Translations under genes and position numbers: made by a program
Part shown: piece by piece, positions 16,185-25,455 of the stretch
Layout of the letters: every line of letters starts with the position of its first letter
Position numbering within the stretch: the first letter of the stretch is position 1
Source: Streptomyces sp. Alt3
GTDB taxonomy: Bacteria > Actinomycetota > Actinomycetes > Streptomycetales > Streptomycetaceae
NCBI RefSeq assembly: GCF_030719215.1
Contig: NZ_CP120983.1
Location: 1,302,001-1,366,000 of the forward strand
DNA length: 64,000 nucleotides
Reading direction: 5' to 3'
Notes under the pieces: model-generated
Database searches by the model: none
Seen by the model: the letters and a program-made list of their open reading frames with translations, nothing else
Told to the model about the DNA's origin: nothing

Positions 16185-19100
16185 GTGCGTTTAAGGCAGA
16201 GGAAATACGCGGTGGTGATAGCGGCAGCGACGGCGATTCTCGCCTCGTCGCTGTCCGCCTCGGCGCAGGCCCAGGGGCCGAAGGTCCCCGAGAATGCCGT
16301 TCAAGGCGGCAAGAGCCTGCCCGAAGCAACGAGCAAACCTCACGCAGTCGGCAAGAAGAACCGCGCCTCCGTCCTGGGCGAGAACTACTCCTCCTCCCAG
16401 GACGTGGCCCTGTCCACCTCCGGTGACGGCACGGGCTTCCACGTCTTGACGGGCAAGGAGAAGGAGGGCTATGAGTTCAGTACCGTAGCCACCCTGCACG
16501 AAGTCGGATTCGATGCGGACACCTGGATAGGTAACGCGTGCGTGACCGGCTCCGGGAGATACGCTGCCGTCGCCTACGCGCCCCGGACATTCACCAACAA
16601 CCCCGAGCTGATGGTGCGCGGCGCGTTCACCGCCGTCGTCGACCTGAGCAGCGGCAAGGTGACCAAGCTGCCGATCACCGCTTCGCTCGCCTACTTCTCC
16701 CCAGGCTGCGGCACCGGGGACGATGTGGTGTTCACGCAGCTGAGCCACGACGGGGACAGACAGCAAAAGACCCGGCTGATTGCCGTGGATGCGGCCACCG
16801 GCAAACAGTCTCAGCCAGTCGCCATCCCCGGTCAGGTCACCTCGGCTGTTCCGACCCGGCACGGCATCGTGGCCGGTCACGGCAACAGGCTCGTCCGCAT
16901 CAACGGGCAGAAGGAAACTGTTCTCGCCACCACAGAGCACGTGCCGTTCCAGATAGCGGCTGACAGCGGCGACGGGGTGACCTTCATCGACCGGGAAGCC
17001 GACACCAGGAAGACCGGAGCGAAGTCCTGGGCCAAGCACCTCGACGCCACACAGGTCAAGGGCAGGAACACCACCCCGAAGACGGTGGCGGAAGGAAAGC
17101 TCACCGACTGGGACCTGTCCGCCACCCCTGGCGGCACGGTGTTCCTCACGGGTAAGGCCAAGAACAAGGGGACTCTGCCGGGCCCGGTGAAGAACCCGGG
17201 CCATCTCGCCAAGGGTTCCCGCATGTCGAGTCTCGGCCACGCGGGCGTGTCCACGTCCTGGGCGGATGGCAAGACCAGCCTGATTACGCCCGAGGAGGCC
17301 ACACAGGCCCGTGACGCGCGAATCAGGCTGGATGTGGTCGCCACCGGCAAGCACACCGAGTTGGACGCCACACCTCAGCTGTCCGCGGAGCGCGCCGCGG
17401 CCGGGAGCCGACCCTCCCCTGCTCTGGCCATCCCGGCAGGGAAGAAGTCGTCCGCGAAGCCGGCGGACAGCGGCAACAGCGGGGGTATGTCCACGCAGAC
17501 GCTGGGGGTTCAGCAGCTGGCGGCGTCACCGACCGGACCCGGCGAGGGCACCGATGAGCGCTACTGTGCGGTGGCCCGAAACGATGTGAAGAAGCAGGCG
17601 TTCCAGCCGACCCCGCGGCAGGTGGAATGGGCTGTGGACCAGGCTGTCGTCGGTGAGCTGCATGTTCCCCGGCCGGTGAACTGGAAGAACACCGGGATGG
17701 ACTCCTACAACCCCCAGGGGCTGTTCCCGCCGATCACTCTGGCTGGTGACCCCAACGGCACCCTCGACAACGAGGACCCGGACGTCACCGACCGCTGGCA
17801 CATACCCTCACAGGTGTTGCTCGGCGTCACGGCGCAGGAATCCAACATGTGGCAGGCGACCCGCTTCGCCGTTCCCGGTGTCACGGCCAACAGCCTCATC
17901 GGCAACTACTACGGCACCCAGTACACCGCCGACGGCGACCAGGCCGACCCCTGGCGAATAAACTTCTCCGAGGCGGACTGCGGCTACGGCATCACCCAGG
18001 CCACCGACGGCATGCGGCTTGCCGGCAAGACCAAAGAGGGCGAGACGGCACTACCGCCGGCCACGCAGGAAGCCGTCGCTCTGGACTACGCTGCGAACAT
18101 CGCCTACGGCGCGACGATCCTGTCCCGCAAGTGGAACGACCTCCACGGCCAGGAGATGAAGGTCAACAACGGTCACCCGCAGTGGATCGAGAACTGGTTC
18201 TTCGCCCTGTGGGCGTACAACTCGGGCTTCTACCCGGCCGCTGACTCCTCCGGCCACAAGGGCCTCGGCTGGACCAACAACCCGGCCAACCCGCTGTGGA
18301 AGGCCAACCGGGTCCCCTTCCTCCAGCACGCCGTCGATCCGCACCTGGACGACTACTCCCACGCGGCGCACCCGCAGGACTGGCCCTACGAGGAGAAGGT
18401 CCTGGGCTGGGCCGCACGTCCGATCTCCGCCATGTTCGGGCCCGGAGACTTCCGGGCCGGCTACCTGGCCGCCTGGTGGAACAGCGACGCACAGCGCTCC
18501 AGGGTGAAGCCGCCGCTGGACACCTTCTGCGACGCCTCGAACTCCTGCGACCCGTCGAAGATCACGGACAACGACTCCAACGACCCCGGCATGGGCGCCT
18601 GCGCACTGGACTCCGGTGACAGCGACACCAATCCACACTGGCTGCACTGCTGGTGGAGCAAGTCCGCCGAGTGGAAGAACTGCGACACCCAGGCTGAATG
18701 CGGCCACCAGGTCCACCGGTTCGACACCAGCTATCCGGAACAGCCGGACGCGGCCTCGTACCCGCCGCAGTGCAGCACCGGCCTGCCGTCGAACGCCCTG
18801 GTGGTGGACGATGTCAGCAACGGTACGACTCCGGCGGGGTCGGCCTCACGCGGCTGCGGGGCGGCCAAGTCGGACGGCACGTTCGCCCTCACGTATCAGC
18901 CGTCCGACATCATCGACGCCGACACCGGGCAGACCATCACCACATACCCCGGAAAGATCGACACCCACCAGATCGGCGCGGGCTACGGCAACCACTTCTG
19001 GTTCACCCACACCCGCAGCGCCGAGTCCTACCCGCCGCCGGGTGACCGAATGAAGGTGACCGGTACCTGGAAGCTGGGCAAGGAAATCACCGACTACAGC

Positions 19101-20660
19101 GGGCAGGCCAAGGTCTATGCCTTCATCCCCGACCACGGGGCGCAGACCTCCAAGGCCGAGTACCGCATCAAGCACTCCGCCGGTGAGACGGTGAACGCGA
19201 TCGACCAGAGCTCCAATCAGTCCAACAAGTGGGTCGATCTCGGCGCGTACTTCTTCGACGGCATGACCCCCGAGGTCAGCCTGCACAACTTCAACGGCGG
19301 TGACGGCTCCGCGGACATCGCCTTCGACGCCATCGCGTTCGTACCCGGCGACTACTCCGGCATTCCCTCGGACCTGACCTTCGGCGACCCGGACATCACC
19401 GCTCCGGACCCGGCCGCGGTGGAGCCACCCCAGAGCATTTCGGGCGACTACTTCAGTGTGCTCCCCACCGTCTCCGGTCTCTCCGGCGCCGCGCGCTCCG
19501 CGACCGGGCCGGAGGGGATGCGCCTGTCGTCCGCGCCGGCGAAGGACCTCAAGTTCGCCAGGGAATCAGTCGGTTCGGTGTCCACCACATCGGCTCTGAG
19601 CTGCTCCATCGGTACAAGGTCCCTGAACTACACCCGGACCGAGGCGTGTCTCGGGGACGACCTGCAGTTCACGGGGACCACGACCGGCAAGCCGAAGGCG
19701 AGCTTCGACCTCCGGCACGAGTTCCAGCTCGACCCGGACAGTGACACCTTCACCCAGACCGTGTCGGTCAAGCTGACGTCGATCTCCATTCCCTCGCTGA
19801 CCCTGGACATCGACTTCGGCTGCCGTGGCTACTGCGAAGAACAGACTCCGGTTTGGAGCGGTTCAAAGACCTTCGTCGCGGGCGACCTCCACACGGCCAC
19901 GGTCACTCAGAAGATCAAGTGGAACAACGCCACCGCTTCCGACGGCCGCATCAGTCCGTACCTGACGGTCAAGGGAACCGCGGGCAGCGATACCAGCAAC
20001 CCGATGACGGCTGAGAAGTCGGAGCTGGACGTCCGGTGCGACCGAGACGTGAAGGCCACTCCGGGCTGCGTCTTCAGCTCGTACAGGCCGACGTATGTCA
20101 TGAACGAGAAGAAGTTCCCGGCGGCGGCCGCGCACGCCTGGCTGATCCAGAACAAGCTGCCCGGACACTACGGGCTGCGGGGCAACAACCCGCTGACCTT
20201 CCTGACCGAGGACGTCCTCGTGCCCGATCCTCCCACGAGCACGAAGAGCATCGTCAGCCACAACCGCGACGTGATCTGCCCGAAGGCATGGGAGCGCAGC
20301 AAGCTGGCGACGATGTCGCCCGAACTCGGTACCGGTGACGTGCCCAGTTGCGACGAGTTCCCCTTCGCGGCCAGCTGGCAGAGCGCCGCGACAAAGAAGG
20401 ACTGGGGTGGGCAGAACCTGAAGGAGGTGTCCTCGGGCGAGGAATGCCTGAACACGATCGCCATCCGCGGTACGGACGGCCGGTGGAGCCTCAAGCCCGA
20501 CCCGCGCTCCCACGTGCCGACCTGGACCGAGCCGTGTGGACGTTCCAGCATGTCGAACAACCAGAACACCCAGTCCATGAGCTACATGCCAGGCTGGCGC
20601 AAGCAGAACCGCGTCCTCGAAGGAGACAACTACTGGCTCGAGGCCAAGCGTCCTTCGTGA
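16185..20660 (+). CDS. Giant secreted modular protein: propeller-like, lytic transglycosylase, golvesin-like and NucA/NucB nuclease regions
   Basis: 1491 residues from GTG; codon 3 is TTA, the rare Leu codon read by the bldA tRNA, so expression may be developmentally gated. A signal peptide covers residues 1-28. Residues about 50-400 form repeated beta segments like a WD/propeller (GSGRYAAVAYAP, YFSPGCGTGDDV). Residues 460-760 are lysozyme-like: Glu552 in VTAQESN, GYGITQ near 600, WAYNSG near 676. Residues about 870-1058 match a golvesin-C-like beta domain (VVDDVSNG, HQIGAGYGNHFWFTH, FDAIAFVPG). The C-terminus resembles NucA/NucB DNases, with CDEFPFAAS near residue 1389 and an NNQNTQ segment near 1460. 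This reads like a polymorphic toxin: a wall-cutting and adhesive body with a nuclease tip. The final domain is the least certain. Confidence 0.8.
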   Translation: MRLRQRKYAVVIAAATAILASSLSASAQAQGPKVPENAVQGGKSLPEATSKPHAVGKKNRASVLGENYSSSQDVALSTSGDGTGFHVLTGKEKEGYEFSTVATLHEVGFDADTWIGNACVTGSGRYAAVAYAPRTFTNNPELMVRGAFTAVVDLSSGKVTKLPITASLAYFSPGCGTGDDVVFTQLSHDGDRQQKTRLIAVDAATGKQSQPVAIPGQVTSAVPTRHGIVAGHGNRLVRINGQKETVLATTEHVPFQIAADSGDGVTFIDREADTRKTGAKSWAKHLDATQVKGRNTTPKTVAEGKLTDWDLSATPGGTVFLTGKAKNKGTLPGPVKNPGHLAKGSRMSSLGHAGVSTSWADGKTSLITPEEATQARDARIRLDVVATGKHTELDATPQLSAERAAAGSRPSPALAIPAGKKSSAKPADSGNSGGMSTQTLGVQQLAASPTGPGEGTDERYCAVARNDVKKQAFQPTPRQVEWAVDQAVVGELHVPRPVNWKNTGMDSYNPQGLFPPITLAGDPNGTLDNEDPDVTDRWHIPSQVLLGVTAQESNMWQATRFAVPGVTANSLIGNYYGTQYTADGDQADPWRINFSEADCGYGITQATDGMRLAGKTKEGETALPPATQEAVALDYAANIAYGATILSRKWNDLHGQEMKVNNGHPQWIENWFFALWAYNSGFYPAADSSGHKGLGWTNNPANPLWKANRVPFLQHAVDPHLDDYSHAAHPQDWPYEEKVLGWAARPISAMFGPGDFRAGYLAAWWNSDAQRSRVKPPLDTFCDASNSCDPSKITDNDSNDPGMGACALDSGDSDTNPHWLHCWWSKSAEWKNCDTQAECGHQVHRFDTSYPEQPDAASYPPQCSTGLPSNALVVDDVSNGTTPAGSASRGCGAAKSDGTFALTYQPSDIIDADTGQTITTYPGKIDTHQIGAGYGNHFWFTHTRSAESYPPPGDRMKVTGTWKLGKEITDYSGQAKVYAFIPDHGAQTSKAEYRIKHSAGETVNAIDQSSNQSNKWVDLGAYFFDGMTPEVSLHNFNGGDGSADIAFDAIAFVPGDYSGIPSDLTFGDPDITAPDPAAVEPPQSISGDYFSVLPTVSGLSGAARSATGPEGMRLSSAPAKDLKFARESVGSVSTTSALSCSIGTRSLNYTRTEACLGDDLQFTGTTTGKPKASFDLRHEFQLDPDSDTFTQTVSVKLTSISIPSLTLDIDFGCRGYCEEQTPVWSGSKTFVAGDLHTATVTQKIKWNNATASDGRISPYLTVKGTAGSDTSNPMTAEKSELDVRCDRDVKATPGCVFSSYRPTYVMNEKKFPAAAAHAWLIQNKLPGHYGLRGNNPLTFLTEDVLVPDPPTSTKSIVSHNRDVICPKAWERSKLATMSPELGTGDVPSCDEFPFAASWQSAATKKDWGGQNLKEVSSGEECLNTIAIRGTDGRWSLKPDPRSHVPTWTEPCGRSSMSNNQNTQSMSYMPGWRKQNRVLEGDNYWLEAKRPS

Positions 20661-20681
20661 CCGCTTGACCGTAACGGACAG

Positions 20682-20712
20682 CAGGGGCCCGGCCGCCATG
20701 GCCGGGCCCCTG
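20682..20712 (+). terminator. Perfect hairpin terminator after the giant gene
   Basis: 13-nt arms CAGGGGCCCGGCC and GGCCGGGCCCCTG pair perfectly around a 5-nt loop, 22 bases after the stop codon. It separates the giant gene from the downstream gene on the same strand. Confidence 0.85.
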
Positions 20713-20744
20713 CGGCGTGCAGACACCAGGCTAGAGTTCCCGCC

Positions 20745-21575
20745 ATGAACGACGGACTCGCCTGGCTGGACGACGAACTGGGCCGGAGTGGCTACGCCCT
20801 CACCATGGTGAAGGGCATCACCCCCGAGGCCCTCGCCGTGTATCTGGGCGCGCGACCGGGCACGCTCATCGATCCGGACACCACCCCGGGAGCCCTGGAG
20901 TTCTTCCACGGACCGGGATCGTCGAAGCTGCCGGACTGGGCGATGGTGGGCCAGGCCGCCGACGGCTGGGCGTTCGCCCTGGAGACGCCCGAGGCCGGGC
21001 ACCGGGACGACCGCCTGGCCTCCGGAAGGGACCTCAGGGCGCGCCACACGGTCGTGGACATCCTCGACACCACCATGGACCCTCCGAACGTCACGGTGAC
21101 CGTGGGCGGCGAGACAGAGTGGACGCTACGGGAGAACGGCACCGGCCACGTCGAGCACCCGGTGAGCCGGCGTCTGGTCGCGGAGGCCGGGTTCCTCAGC
21201 TACCCCCACGGCATCTTCCATGACGATGCATCCGAGGACACCGGGATACCGCACGTCTACCGGATCCTGGGCGACCACTATGGCCTTTCCCTGCCCCGGA
21301 CCGCCGTGACGGAGAACCGACTGCCTCACGTGTTCACGGAGCCGAGGACGCTCCTCCACGCGGAGGCGCACTGCCCGGCCTGCGGCGAAACCCGGATGCT
21401 GCCCTACGGCGGCGGTACGGAGGAGCCCCGGCTGGTCTGCGTCTACTACAAGGTCCGCGACATCCCAGGCTACCCGCCGCAGGGGTGCCCGGGCGAGGTC
21501 GCGAACGCGGTGCGCGGGGAACCCAACCCGAAGTACGAGAACCTGCGCCTTACCGGCATACCGCAGGGATCGTGA
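20745..21575 (+). CDS. Cytoplasmic protein, possible immunity protein (DUF6461-like N-terminus)
   Basis: 276 residues, no signal peptide. The N-terminus (LAWLDDELGRSGYALTMVKG, then TPEALAVYLGA) resembles DUF6461-type proteins, which frequently accompany toxins in actinobacteria. The remainder is acidic and has one CPACGE knuckle near residue 208 with a later Cys pair, possibly structural zinc. It lies 84 bases beyond the nuclease-tipped giant gene on the same strand but after a terminator, as expected for an independently expressed immunity gene. The immunity role is inferred from position. Confidence 0.6.
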   Translation: MNDGLAWLDDELGRSGYALTMVKGITPEALAVYLGARPGTLIDPDTTPGALEFFHGPGSSKLPDWAMVGQAADGWAFALETPEAGHRDDRLASGRDLRARHTVVDILDTTMDPPNVTVTVGGETEWTLRENGTGHVEHPVSRRLVAEAGFLSYPHGIFHDDASEDTGIPHVYRILGDHYGLSLPRTAVTENRLPHVFTEPRTLLHAEAHCPACGETRMLPYGGGTEEPRLVCVYYKVRDIPGYPPQGCPGEVANAVRGEPNPKYENLRLTGIPQGS

Positions 21576-21684
21576 AGCGTCATCATGAGCGCGTTGTGCG
21601 GTGCGCATGATTCCTCATTCTGTCGAGAGGGGAGATTCGGCCGGGTCACCAGCATCCGGATTCCAGATGGCGTGCCTGCGCGGG

Positions 21685-21720
21685 GCGAGAGGCCCTGCCG
21701 CAGCCGGCAGGACCTCTCGC
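21685..21720. terminator. Bidirectional hairpin terminator
   Basis: Arms GCGAGAGG-C-CCTGCCG and CGGCAGG-A-CCTCTCGC pair with one mismatch around loop CAGC, between the convergent genes ending at 21575 and 21738. Confidence 0.8.
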
Positions 21721-21737
21721 TTCCGGTCATGGGCCTG

Positions 21738-22460
21738 CTAGGCCGCCGCGTGTCCGAGGATGCGCAGCGAATACGTGTCGTACGTCCGGTGCAGGACCAT
21801 CACTACGGGGCCCGACGTGAATACTCCGCTGACGACGTACTCCTTCTTATTCTTGGTCTCGGCAGCCCGCTCCTTGTACAGGGAGTCGGTTTCCCTCTCG
21901 GCCTGTTTGAGCCAGGAGGACGCCTTGGCGTGATCGATTCCCGCCACGTCCAGCTCGGTGCAGGCCGCGAGGAAGTCGAGAGCGCCGGACTTGTCCGTGC
22001 CGGTCCCGCACAGCAGGGACGACAGGTTCGTGTGGTCGGCGAATCCGGCTGACACCGTCGTTCCGGTGCCGCTTCCGGTTCCGCCGCGTCCGTGTATGTA
22101 CGTTCTCATCTTCCCGTTGGGCATTTCCTGCTTGACGGGTTTGTCCAGGTTCAGCGTCCAGTCCTTCGCGAGCCGGGAGAGAAAGTCCTTCCCGGTGTAC
22201 CCGCCGGCCATGGTGACCCCCGCGCCGATGCTGGGCCGGTCCTTTCCGGCCACCGCGTGCTTCGGCAAGTCGGTGGCAGGCGTCACGGTCGGCGTCTCGG
22301 CCGACGTGCCGGACGGTGTGGCTGGGGCCTCGGTCGCCGCGGCCGTCGGACGCTCGGATGCCGCCGTCTTCTCGGGGGTGCTCCGGCTGCAGGAAACAGC
22401 CCCCGCCGCACCGATGGCGACCGCCATCAGTACGACGGGGCCGCGGAGGGCGGTGCGCAT
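21738..22460 (-). CDS. Lipoprotein of unknown function
   Basis: 240 residues; ATG chosen because GGAGG lies 6 nt upstream and the start overlaps the previous gene's stop (TGATG). The signal ends near GAVSC, a lipobox-like site. A Thr/Ala/Pro-rich linker (about residues 25-65) precedes the folded domain, which includes GGYTGKDFLSRLAKDW and a final beta strand. It is the last gene of the minus-strand operon headed by the DUF2690-like gene and is likely surface-exposed alongside the giant protein. Confidence 0.75.
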   Translation of the reverse strand: MRTALRGPVVLMAVAIGAAGAVSCSRSTPEKTAASERPTAAATEAPATPSGTSAETPTVTPATDLPKHAVAGKDRPSIGAGVTMAGGYTGKDFLSRLAKDWTLNLDKPVKQEMPNGKMRTYIHGRGGTGSGTGTTVSAGFADHTNLSSLLCGTGTDKSGALDFLAACTELDVAGIDHAKASSWLKQAERETDSLYKERAAETKNKKEYVVSGVFTSGPVVMVLHRTYDTYSLRILGHAAA

Positions 22461-25447
22461 CACAGACCTCCGTCGTTGAGGCTGCAGATGCCGGGGTCGG
22501 CGGAGGAGGCCGGAATGAAGCCGACCGCGTCGAACACCACGTTGTCGTCTCCGGTGGCACCCTTCTGGATGTTGTCCAGTTCGATCCGGCCGCCCTTCCA
22601 GAAGGTGAAGGTGCCCATCTCGACCCAGGTCTCCTGGCCCCCACTGCGAGTTTTCTGGTTGATGCTGCAGTGGTCGGGCTCGGCGCCGGCCGTGTTCTCG
22701 CCCGGGATGAAGTCGTACCCGATGGCCGCTTCGGCGCCGTGGCTCGGCAGGTGGACGAAGACCCGGTAGCGATTACCGGGCTGATCGCCGGAGGGAAGCA
22801 GCTTCGGGTTGATCTGCCACCGGCCGGTGACCTTGTGGAAGATCTCCCCGTAGGGGTAGCTGTGTGTGAAGTACACGTGGTGGTCGTACCCGGCGCCGAG
22901 CTGGTGCAGGTCGATGTTGGCGATGTAGGGGGTCGCGCGGTAGGTGCTGTCGTCCCTCTGCATGGTGAAGTTGTCACCGGACTGGAGGGTGAACTTGCCG
23001 TCCCAGGCCCCCTCGAAGTCCCCGCAGTCGTAGGTGTCCTCGTGCTCTCCGAGGTCATCGATGACGATGGCGTTGGAATTGCCGTTCGGCCAGTCCAAAC
23101 AGTTGCCGTGGTCGTACTTGCTCTGCAACTCGGGTTCCGACGAGCCGAGCGAGTAGCGGAGATTCTCGGTGCTGGAGTTGCTGCCGCTCTGCGAGCCGAT
23201 CCACTCCGCGCTCTTGCCCCAGTAGCACAGGTTGTTCCAGCTCGGGCACGGGTCGGCCGCGGCCGGGTCGCACGCGTTGGACGCGTCGCAGAAGGCGCCG
23301 TACGGGGGCGTCTTCAGGACGGACAGCGGCATGTCGGGCCGGACGTAGGACTCTTCGTTGTCCCAGGTCCGCTGGGGGTTCTCCGCCCAGCCGAGGATCT
23401 TCTCGGGATAGTTCCACTCGCCGGGGCGGGACGCGTCGTCGTAGCTGTACCGCAGGAACGGGTCACGGTCCGCCGGATAGCTCGGGTTGATCGGGTTGTT
23501 GAAGAAGCCCAGGCCGGCGTTGGACCCGACGGTGTAGACGCCGGAGTTGTAGCCCCAGAGCGCCATGTACCAGTTCTCGATGTAGGCCGAACTGCCGCTG
23601 TTGGCGTTCATGCCCAGACTCTTGAGCTGGTTCCACTTCTCGCCCAGGATACCCAGACCGGCGGCGATGTTCGCAGCGTAGTCCGTGGTGACGGCGCCCG
23701 CGTGCAGAGTGTCCAGCTGGTCCGGGTACGCCGAGTCCATGCCGGTCGTGACCTGGGCGATGCCGTAGCCGCAGTCGGCCGCTGTGACGTCAGGGTAGCC
23801 GTGGATGCCGTTCCCGTTCCCGAGCCAGTCGGACCGGGTGACGTTGCCCGAGTCACCGTTCATGGAGTGCCAGGACGCCTGCTTGAAGTTGGACTCCTGG
23901 GCGAGGATGGCCAGCATGACCTGCGCGGGAATCTCCCCTCCGCCGGTCAGGGCCGGCTTGGGGAACAGACCCTGCGGGGTGTAGGCGCCGAGGCCGGTGT
24001 CGTGCCAGTCCGCCGGACGCGAAGGGGTCAGCCGGCCGTGGACCGCCTGGTCGACCGCCCACTCGACCTGGTTGGCGCTGGCCTGGAGGGCCTGGCGCTT
24101 GGGGTCGTTGCGCTTGACGATGCAGGGGGTCTCCATGCGCGGGATCTTGCCGATGACGGCCGCGCCGTCCCCGGACAGGCACTGGGTCTCGGGGGCACCC
24201 TCACCGCAGGTGAGCGGATCGTCGTCATCGGACATGGCGAACGCGGTCGGCCCCATCGTCAGCGTCGTGTCCGACTTCGGCCGCTTGCGGTCGGCATCCA
24301 CGAACGTGGTGGCCTTCGTGCCCGTCCTCAACGCGGTCGCCTTGACGGTGAGCGATCCGGCGCCCTTGGCCAGGGACGAGCCGACGCCCTCGGTGACACC
24401 CTTCATCTGTTCGGAGAACACCGAGTGGGTCACCAGATGACCGAGGCGCGAGATTCCGGCCACCCGGCCGTCCACGGCGTGCTTGGCGAGCCCTGGGGCC
24501 TTGCCGGTGTCGATGGCCTTCACGTCACCGACGACCGCGTCGCCCTTGGCCACGCGCAGCAGCTTCACCTTGCCCTTCGGCGCGCGGCCCAACTCGGTGA
24601 ACTTCTTGCCGTCGAAGCGGGAGATGACGCTCTTCCCGCCGTCGACCGTGCCGATGTCCACGGCACCGTTCGCCGAGGCGGCCAGCGCGAACATGGGGCC
24701 GGGCACCTTGGAGAGCGTACGGGCGGACAGCTTCGTCCTCCCGTCGTCCTTGAGGTCGACCAGGTTGCCGGAGAGGACGCCGACGGTGCCCTTCCCGGTG
24801 GGGGTGACATGTGTCAGGAAGCCGTCGACGGTGCGGCGGGAGGAGACCGAACCGGTGGTCGCGTCGACCGAGATCACCGTGGTCCGGCCGTCCGACGTGT
24901 CCGTGGCGGAACTGGAGGTGAACGCCACGTCGTCGCCCGCACCGCAGCCCGGCGAGAAGTAGGCGAGCTGCACTCCGTCGGGAATCTCGGTGACCTTGCC
25001 GTCCGACAGGCGGATCACCGCGGCGAACGCGCCGCTCGCGTAGGCACCGGGCTTGTTGGACCAGACCGACGGGGCGTAGACCGCCGCCGCGTAGTTCCCC
25101 GAGCCGGTGGTGCAGACGTAGCCCGTCCACGGGCCGACGTCGGACAGTTCCTTGCGCTTGAGCCGGGCGATCTCGTAGAAGGAGAACCCGTCGTCCTCCC
25201 GCGCCGAAAGGATGTGCAGCCCCTCGGCGTCGCCGGTGGCCTGCACGATCTCATCGGCCGAGGAGGTGTAGTCCGCCCCCAGGTCCTTGCCGGGCGCGGA
25301 GAACATGCGCGTCGTGTTCTCCGCGGCGGTGGGGGCCGGAGCGGGATCCGCGGAAGCCATCGGGACCAGCGCGGCGGATGCCGCCACCACGCTCATGATG
25401 ACCATCGGATTCATGGACAAGTGGCGTATGAGACGTCTTTTCCGCAT
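22460..25447 (-). CDS. Giant secreted protein: propeller-like, lytic transglycosylase and golvesin-like regions
   Basis: 995 residues, clearly paralogous to the plus-strand giant protein. Shared blocks in the same order include LAYFSPGCGAGDDV in the N-terminal repeats and the QVEWAVDQAV linker. The lysozyme-like core has ILAQESN (Glu near 518), GYGIAQ and WGYNSG. A golvesin-C-like region (VIDDLGEH, HQLGAGYDHHVYFTH, FDAVGFIPA) follows. It stops where the paralog continues into its nuclease region, so it is the tip-less form. The signal peptide ends around ASADP. GAGGAG in front of the ATG overlaps the upstream stop codon, coupling it to the DUF2690-like gene. Confidence 0.8.
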   Translation of the reverse strand: MRKRRLIRHLSMNPMVIMSVVAASAALVPMASADPAPAPTAAENTTRMFSAPGKDLGADYTSSADEIVQATGDAEGLHILSAREDDGFSFYEIARLKRKELSDVGPWTGYVCTTGSGNYAAAVYAPSVWSNKPGAYASGAFAAVIRLSDGKVTEIPDGVQLAYFSPGCGAGDDVAFTSSSATDTSDGRTTVISVDATTGSVSSRRTVDGFLTHVTPTGKGTVGVLSGNLVDLKDDGRTKLSARTLSKVPGPMFALAASANGAVDIGTVDGGKSVISRFDGKKFTELGRAPKGKVKLLRVAKGDAVVGDVKAIDTGKAPGLAKHAVDGRVAGISRLGHLVTHSVFSEQMKGVTEGVGSSLAKGAGSLTVKATALRTGTKATTFVDADRKRPKSDTTLTMGPTAFAMSDDDDPLTCGEGAPETQCLSGDGAAVIGKIPRMETPCIVKRNDPKRQALQASANQVEWAVDQAVHGRLTPSRPADWHDTGLGAYTPQGLFPKPALTGGGEIPAQVMLAILAQESNFKQASWHSMNGDSGNVTRSDWLGNGNGIHGYPDVTAADCGYGIAQVTTGMDSAYPDQLDTLHAGAVTTDYAANIAAGLGILGEKWNQLKSLGMNANSGSSAYIENWYMALWGYNSGVYTVGSNAGLGFFNNPINPSYPADRDPFLRYSYDDASRPGEWNYPEKILGWAENPQRTWDNEESYVRPDMPLSVLKTPPYGAFCDASNACDPAAADPCPSWNNLCYWGKSAEWIGSQSGSNSSTENLRYSLGSSEPELQSKYDHGNCLDWPNGNSNAIVIDDLGEHEDTYDCGDFEGAWDGKFTLQSGDNFTMQRDDSTYRATPYIANIDLHQLGAGYDHHVYFTHSYPYGEIFHKVTGRWQINPKLLPSGDQPGNRYRVFVHLPSHGAEAAIGYDFIPGENTAGAEPDHCSINQKTRSGGQETWVEMGTFTFWKGGRIELDNIQKGATGDDNVVFDAVGFIPASSADPGICSLNDGGL

Positions 25448-25455
25448 GTTGCTCC

